Shown here piece by piece: positions 9,001 through 12,581 of a stretch of 12,581 nt of DNA. Position 1 is the stretch's first letter. Every line of letters starts with the position of its first letter. This DNA comes from Isotricha intestinalis (lineage: Eukaryota; Ciliophora; Litostomatea; Vestibuliferida; Isotrichidae): NCBI GenBank assembly GCA_023807065.1, contig JAJJLU010000984.1, forward strand, positions 1 to 12,581, read 5' to 3'. Both the position numbers and the translations under genes were made by a program. The notes under the pieces are model-generated. The model did no database searches and was not told the origin of the DNA. It saw nothing but the letters and a program-made list of their open reading frames with translations.

Positions 9001-10426
9001 ATGTGAAAGAAATAGACAATTAGAAAAAAATAATACAATAAATGCTACTTCATTATTATTTAAAGGTCAAAGTATAATTCCTCAAAAAAATACTCAAGAA
9101 CAAGAAAATCAATTTAAAATATTAAATGAAAATAATATGAATATTTATAATATAGAAACAATACCTAATCAAGAATTATTTAATACTCTTTTATTATTTG
9201 ATCCAAATAGAAATAATTATATTAATAAAGAAAATAATAAAGTTAATATTCAACTAGAAACAGAATTATTAAGTGATGAACAAGGAATATTTACTTTACA
9301 AATGAAAAATATAAATTCAAACACTTTTAATGGAAAATCAAGAAGTAGAAGAATGACAATATCATCAAGACAAACAATGATAGTCAATTCAAATTTACAA
9401 AATATACAAAATGAGAAAAGGCCTTTTGATACTTTAGATGAAGAGTTAAATACAAATGAAGAAAATATATTAAAAGCTTTAGATGAATTAGATATATTAA
9501 TAGAAGAAGAAAAAGACTTAAAATTAAATAAGCAAAATTACCAAATTGACCAAAATCAAATTGAAAAAATAAATTTTATTGAAGATACAATTCCAAGTTC
9601 AGAATGTGAAGTAATTATATATTATCCAAGACAATTTGAAGCTTTGAGAATAGCTTATTGTTGTACTTATGATGAATTAATTTCAGCAATTACAAACTCA
9701 AACCAATGGAGTGATGTTTCTGGAGGAAAAAGTAATGCTTTATTCTTTAAAAGCGCAAATGGAAAATATTTATTTAAATTAGTTAATAAAAATGAATTTA
9801 ATATGTTTATTGAAACTGCATATCAATATTTTCATCATATGACTAAATATTTATTTCATAAGATGCCTTCTACTTTAATTAAAATGTTAGGTGCTTATAA
9901 AATTAAAATTAAAAAATTTGATAAGAATAAAATGAAAATTGTTTCTCATTTTTTAATTTTAATGGAAAATTTAGATTATGGTTTAGGAACTGATGGGAAA
10001 AATATTAGAAAATATGATTTAAAAGGGTCTTTAATTAATAGATATATTTCTAAAAAAAATAGAAAACAAAAACAAGTTTTATTAGATACAAATTTTAAAG
10101 AAGATTTTAAAGGAGAACCAATTGCTTTAGAAAAAAATGTTTTTAAACTACTTTCAGCTGCAGTTCATAATGATACTTTAATGTTAAGTAGAATAAATGT
10201 TATAGATTATAGTTTATTAATTAATATTTGTGATTTTAATGAAAATGAAGGTAAGTTTATTAGATGTGGGATTATTGATTATATTAGAAAATATACTTGG
10301 GATAAGCAATTGGAATATGTTGGAAAACTTATTATTAATGGATTAAATACTCCTACTATAATAAGTCCGAATGATTATAAAGAAAGATTTAAACTTGCTA
10401 TTGAATCTTATTTTATTGGAATATAA
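6053..10426 (+). CDS. FAB1: FYVE-less Fab1/PIKfyve-type phosphatidylinositol-3-phosphate 5-kinase (1,457 aa)
   Basis: It is predicted to phosphorylate PtdIns3P to PtdIns(3,5)P2 on endosomal and lysosome-like membranes, the known role of Fab1/PIKfyve. The domains run in family order. Residues about 60-345 form a TCP-1/chaperonin-like domain with DGYVLTKNVASKKM at 130-143. Residues about 540-745 form the Fab1 cysteine-rich region, with Cys at 541, 570, 577, 580, 650, 654, 657 and CNH at 710-712. A helical, Asn-rich linker follows, and the PIPK catalytic domain spans about 1195-1457. There SGGKS is at 1223-1227, the probable ATP lysine is K1242, MENL is at 1304-1307, DLKGS at 1322-1326, IDYSLL has Asp 1385, and GIIDYIR has Asp 1409. 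The following loop and PTIISPNDYKERF match Fab1 better than the PIP5K or PIP4K families. No FYVE zinc finger precedes the chaperonin domain, and an in-frame TGA lies about 30 bases upstream of the ATG, so nothing is missing from this frame's start. The gene is uninterrupted over 4.4 kb. Membrane targeting must come from elsewhere, as in FYVE-less plant homologues. Confidence 0.95.
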   Translation: MEPLLKLLKNEKSSKIETNATLEYCKKAKKENEECMKFLSLREKKYEEPIKKNIEMNYENIVKHFLETILKREGRQFYENWFEILFNLITKAISKLSPSFRDLRDSLDINDYIKIKTINCRDQSQCRLIDGYVLTKNVASKKMQLPLENPKILLFDCALDFNKTVDPFKINDFNKFTEQEPIFVENLRKKIDALEANLILINQNIDYKLQNEFLKKNKIIFVVINVKSKSLEKIARCTKTSVLKSIDELNSNIILGKCKKFNVEKIKGVSKDKNSKDLIRNKDYNIMTFEDSSNILFQSIVLTGPNQKDLDTLKTILTQKVLVTIRDLFLQKTVLYYLFCDVPKPISIPKKTVKKHNIHFSNDNSNNNTPNVEMLNGNNFNIEGLSSLSPFPKAEFQKKMEKPIKLISSHSSTTNVSFSQLNNFNKGEEFFKNGFDITTIIKGKVELFFIKIRMCVGENPFINFHFSENGLNVKSKGLNEQILKDRNSNIESMNELSYLNFNNIEINPNNNNNNNNINNTNNKNSEEFSENSVLKMINYICGNPEELKLLAYSKHDNLDKPMGKFILDLCAEKNFKCEKCKKLKSDHFYYLYSNIGSRIKICFLKNNTSECNLDKVLGYIDREGSTEFSKYNNYESKETSSVDYLIDIFCYGYCIICKEVVTPLIKLPRDIFNYSSVRFLKQLLLNHEIRNRSDQRVKFNLTEYFAQNNCNHFSFKNIERIFVTKIGVIKFSYDSFIKYYFESIQNIPLQILPKNKNLNSIYENDFCAEILKEIEENFSLMKTDIANLKSIIDENNIVNPLIDNIIDKSKKHIETIIFPLFPNIKKNVESVSIQQYDNFSKRIAYIKKAYFRICQIKIMYNKLRNLILCIKHFISAELYLQQNPEKDENEKEENPQNNILNIKAIYEKYKNKFEDIQYKNLDTKKQYLKILDELAYYDDKHMDFSSVIKEKDLSSIISYALSSDSYKSYINGSFNKSNILDIKCERNRQLEKNNTINATSLLFKGQSIIPQKNTQEQENQFKILNENNMNIYNIETIPNQELFNTLLLFDPNRNNYINKENNKVNIQLETELLSDEQGIFTLQMKNINSNTFNGKSRSRRMTISSRQTMIVNSNLQNIQNEKRPFDTLDEELNTNEENILKALDELDILIEEEKDLKLNKQNYQIDQNQIEKINFIEDTIPSSECEVIIYYPRQFEALRIAYCCTYDELISAITNSNQWSDVSGGKSNALFFKSANGKYLFKLVNKNEFNMFIETAYQYFHHMTKYLFHKMPSTLIKMLGAYKIKIKKFDKNKMKIVSHFLILMENLDYGLGTDGKNIRKYDLKGSLINRYISKKNRKQKQVLLDTNFKEDFKGEPIALEKNVFKLLSAAVHNDTLMLSRINVIDYSLLINICDFNENEGKFIRCGIIDYIRKYTWDKQLEYVGKLIINGLNTPTIISPNDYKERFKLAIESYFIGI
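7577..7618 (+). repeat. AAT microsatellite coding for an Asn tract inside the lipid kinase
   Basis: Eight perfect AAT codons (7577-7600) followed by an imperfect continuation encode Asn-rich residues 509-522 of the lipid kinase. The tract falls in the variable linker between the chaperonin-like domain and the cysteine-rich region, so changes in length should be tolerated. Similar Asn tracts are common in A+T-rich protist proteins. Confidence 0.9.
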
Positions 10427-11323
10427 AAAATTTATTGTACAATATTCAAAAAGTTTTATATATTATTTATATAATTATTATATATTTTCATTTGAAATCA
10501 AAATTAAAATATTTTATCAAATACATATTTTTTTTATTTAGTTTATTGTGATTATATAAGAATTTTATTCTGTTAATATTATCCATTTTTTGAGTTATAT
10601 TTTTTATCATTTGCTAAATATTTGATTATTTTTATAATAACTTTATTCAAATTGAAATTTGAAAATGATGAGAAAAAATAAAGAATTCAAAAAAGATTCA
10701 AGTATATAATATTGATTTTTTTGAATAGATATGATTATTTAGAATTATGTGTTTTTTGTTGATTTTTTAAATTGTTATGATTAAATAATTTTCTATTTTA
10801 TTTTGCATTAAAAAGTTTTCAACTTAAAAAATATAAAGTCAAAGACAAATTAATATTAATATAATCAACACCAACAACATCAAAAAATTCATAATCTTAA
10901 CCAAAATTTTCTTTTAATTATATTATTTATTCAATTCCTTTTTTTTAAGATGCAAATAATCTTATTATGTTTTGTAAATTTATTGTTTCATTCTTTTTCT
11001 GAAAATGGTTTTTTTTCATTTGGAATTCATAAAGATAATAATATTTTTGGATTTAATATTTTTTTTATTTTTATAAAGGTCTTTCTGATTTTTGAGTTAA
11101 GAATTCCAAGAAAAATTTTTGTAAAAAAAATTTGAGGTTTCTTTTTAAAAGAGTTCTGATAAAGATATTTTATAATACTTTTTTTCTATTCTTTTAATCC
11201 TTGTTTCTTTTTACATAAATAACTTTTTCATATAAATTAATATAAACTTTATTTATTAATATAGGAATAAATTTATTCAAAAAAAGAAGATTGAATTTTT
11301 TAAAAAAATTAAAAAAGAATTAA
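10427..11323. other. Convergent intergenic region between the lipid-kinase and FHA genes
   Basis: About 900 bases separate two genes that point toward each other, so this region should hold both 3' ends and no promoter for either. A 61-codon plus-strand frame at 10950-11135 encodes a Phe/Ile-rich, low-complexity peptide. The minus strand across the same bases has short open pieces in several frames broken by TAA and TGA. Neither resembles a known protein. No strong hairpin, RNA gene or repeat array stands out. Confidence 0.55.
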
Positions 11324-12211
11324 TTAACTAATAATCTTAAATTTATTTAAATTAACCTGAATAATATTTTGTCCAATTCTAAAAATAAAATTATCTTCAA
11401 TATCATAATCCCAATTAATAAAAACCCAAGTTCCATTAGTACTTTCTTTTTCTCTATCTCCATCAATAATAAACCAAAAATTATTTTCAAAAACAATAGA
11501 ACATTGAATTCTAGAATAAGACAAATTACTTAAAACAATATTACACTTTTTTCCTCTTCCTATAGTAATAATATTATTATTTTTATTATCAAAAGTAAAT
11601 TGTTTAATAGAATTATTTTCAAAAGTAATTTCGATTATTAATTTATTATTTTCTATTGGTTCAATTGAAAAATGAACTTCTCCTAAAGACACAAAAATTT
11701 TTTTATCAATTTTAAATTTTTTATTAACTTTTAAAAAAATAATTGTATCAATATAATTGTCAATGTAATTAGGAGATAAAAAATATTTTTTTAATTCAAT
11801 ATCATAAGAAAAAGAAAATAAAGTTTGGACAATATTATTTAAATTTTTAGGAAGATTAATTATATAATCATTAATACTTATTTTATCTTTATCATATATT
11901 AAAGGACCAAAATTTACGATTCTATCATTTTGTTTTCTTATTAAAGGAATATTTTCTAAACCTAAACTATTTATTATTATTGTTTTATCTAAAAAAAGAT
12001 TTCCTGATATTAAAGTTAAAGTTAAAGTATCATTTTCTAAAATTTCATCATTTATTGGAATTTCTCTTGGTGTTAAAGTTTCTTCTTCTAATTTTTTTTG
12101 TATAGTTTTTGTATTTATTTCATTTAATAAATTAGTATTATTGTCTGATAATAAATTATTTTGATATGTTTGAGTTATTTCTATGTTTTCTTCATTTTCT
12201 TTTTTGTTCAT
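11324..12211 (-). CDS. FHA-domain protein with a second, degenerate N-terminal FHA-like half (295 aa)
   Basis: FHA domains bind phospho-threonine peptides and act as adaptors in signalling. The C-terminal domain (about 213-290) is clear: IITIGRGKKCNIVL with Gly218-Arg219, then the S-x-x-R site at 231-234 (Arg where many FHA domains have His), FWFIIDGD, and STNGTW with Asn259-Gly260. Residues about 64-185 look like a weaker copy, with RIVNFGPLIYD (97-107), INDYIINL (113-120), FSYDIELKKYFLS (134-146) and VSLGEVHFSI (174-183). It lacks the Gly-Arg and Asn-Gly pairs. As I recall, ciliates have many small proteins with this two-part plan; that is family memory, not proof. Residues 1-60 are polar and probably disordered. 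There is no membrane segment. The ATG is preceded by an in-frame TAG 15 bases upstream, and the stop is TAA. This is the gene nearest the telomere, reading away from it. Confidence 0.88.
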   Translation of the reverse strand: MNKKENEENIEITQTYQNNLLSDNNTNLLNEINTKTIQKKLEEETLTPREIPINDEILENDTLTLTLISGNLFLDKTIIINSLGLENIPLIRKQNDRIVNFGPLIYDKDKISINDYIINLPKNLNNIVQTLFSFSYDIELKKYFLSPNYIDNYIDTIIFLKVNKKFKIDKKIFVSLGEVHFSIEPIENNKLIIEITFENNSIKQFTFDNKNNNIITIGRGKKCNIVLSNLSYSRIQCSIVFENNFWFIIDGDREKESTNGTWVFINWDYDIEDNFIFRIGQNIIQVNLNKFKIIS

Positions 12212-12548
12212 TTTACAACAGGACTATAAATTTTTTTTGAGTTTTTATATTCTTACAAAAAATAATTCCATTTCTTTTATTTTAAAAATAATGAAATATT
12301 ATAAATAAAAGAATTATTTTTTGGAAGAAATAAATTTAATAAAAATCTTTTCCTATTGATTTCTAATAATGAATTGTTGAAAAGATAAATTCAAAGAAAA
12401 TAAAATTTTCAATAATGTTTATGATTTAAATGAGTATATATTTATTATAATAATATAAATCTATAAATTTAGTTAATTTTTTTGTATATAATTAAATAAA
12501 AAAATTTTAATTAAACAAAAACATATTGTTTTATTAAAAACAAAATAT
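12212..12548. other. Subtelomeric region and presumed promoter of the FHA gene
   Basis: The 337 bases between the FHA start codon and the telomere array carry no open frame of note. The FHA gene's promoter and leader must lie here if the chromosome truly ends at the array. An imperfect inverted repeat occupies 12257-12322. Short spacing of this kind between the last gene and the telomere is usual for compact macronuclear chromosomes. Confidence 0.6.
12257..12322. repeat. Imperfect inverted repeat with 20-base arms
   Basis: The right arm at 12303-12322 (AAATAAAAGAATTATTTTTT) is the exact reverse complement of the left arm at 12257-12282 once a six-base insertion, CATTTC at 12269-12274, is removed. 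The loop is 20 bases. It could fold as a bulged hairpin in the leader of the FHA transcript, in either DNA or RNA, or it could be a chance product of A+T-rich sequence. Confidence 0.6.
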
Positions 12549-12581
12549 GGGGATTGGGGATTGGGGGATTGGGGATTGGGG
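12549..12581 (+). repeat. Telomere array, unit GGGGATT
   Basis: Four units and a final GGGG lie at the very end of the window: GGGGATT, GGGGATT, GGGGGATT (five G), GGGGATT, GGGG. The G-rich strand runs 5' to 3' toward the end, the orientation of a right-hand telomere. G runs are otherwise nearly absent from this DNA, so the array stands out sharply. The unit resembles the GGGGTT of Tetrahymena with an inserted A. The five-G unit could be telomerase slippage or a read error. Only 33 bases are present, so the array is probably truncated by the assembly. Confidence 0.92.

Noticed and set aside
10950..11135. 61-codon plus-strand frame in the convergent intergenic region
   Set aside because: The peptide is Phe/Ile-rich and low in complexity, has no homologue I recognise, and lies where two 3' ends meet. 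The reverse strand shows equally short open pieces, so neither strand has real support.

Overview
The window looks like the right-hand end of a macronuclear chromosome from a ciliate. It is extremely A+T-rich (roughly 80-85 % by eye, richer still between genes). Its last 33 bases are a G-rich telomere-type array on the 3' end, unit GGGGATT with one five-G variant. The left edge has no matching C-rich array and cuts through a gene, so only one chromosome end is present. The long frames use TAA as stop and encode Gln as CAA/CAG, so UAA and UAG are not read as Gln here. A ciliate-like telomere with an unreassigned UAA/UAG would fit litostomes such as rumen entodiniomorphs. That placement is an inference from memory of the group, not something the sequence proves. 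The four complete genes are single uninterrupted frames.

Layout from left to right: the 5' end of an unidentified minus-strand gene (1-108); a broken minus-strand remnant of an EF-hand domain, probably from a calcium-dependent protein kinase (362-690); about 2 kb of A+T-rich DNA without a gene; a plus-strand gene for a basic, nuclear-looking orphan protein (2711-3379); a plus-strand pseudokinase gene (4368-5600); a plus-strand 1,457-residue Fab1/PIKfyve-type phosphatidylinositol-3-phosphate 5-kinase without a FYVE domain (6053-10426); and, convergent with it, a minus-strand FHA-domain protein gene (11324-12211). The start codon of the last gene lies about 340 bases from the telomere.

The genes do not form an evident pathway or operon. 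A lipid kinase, a pseudokinase, a phospho-threonine reader and a dead calcium-kinase fragment side by side recall the large signalling repertoires of ciliates, but nothing ties them functionally. I saw no mobile element, CRISPR array, tRNA or rRNA gene, or defence-type cassette. The points most worth a second look are the telomere unit with its genetic-code implication, the EF-hand pseudogene, the pseudokinase with all its catalytic motifs lost, the degenerate first half of the FHA protein, and the orphan basic protein.
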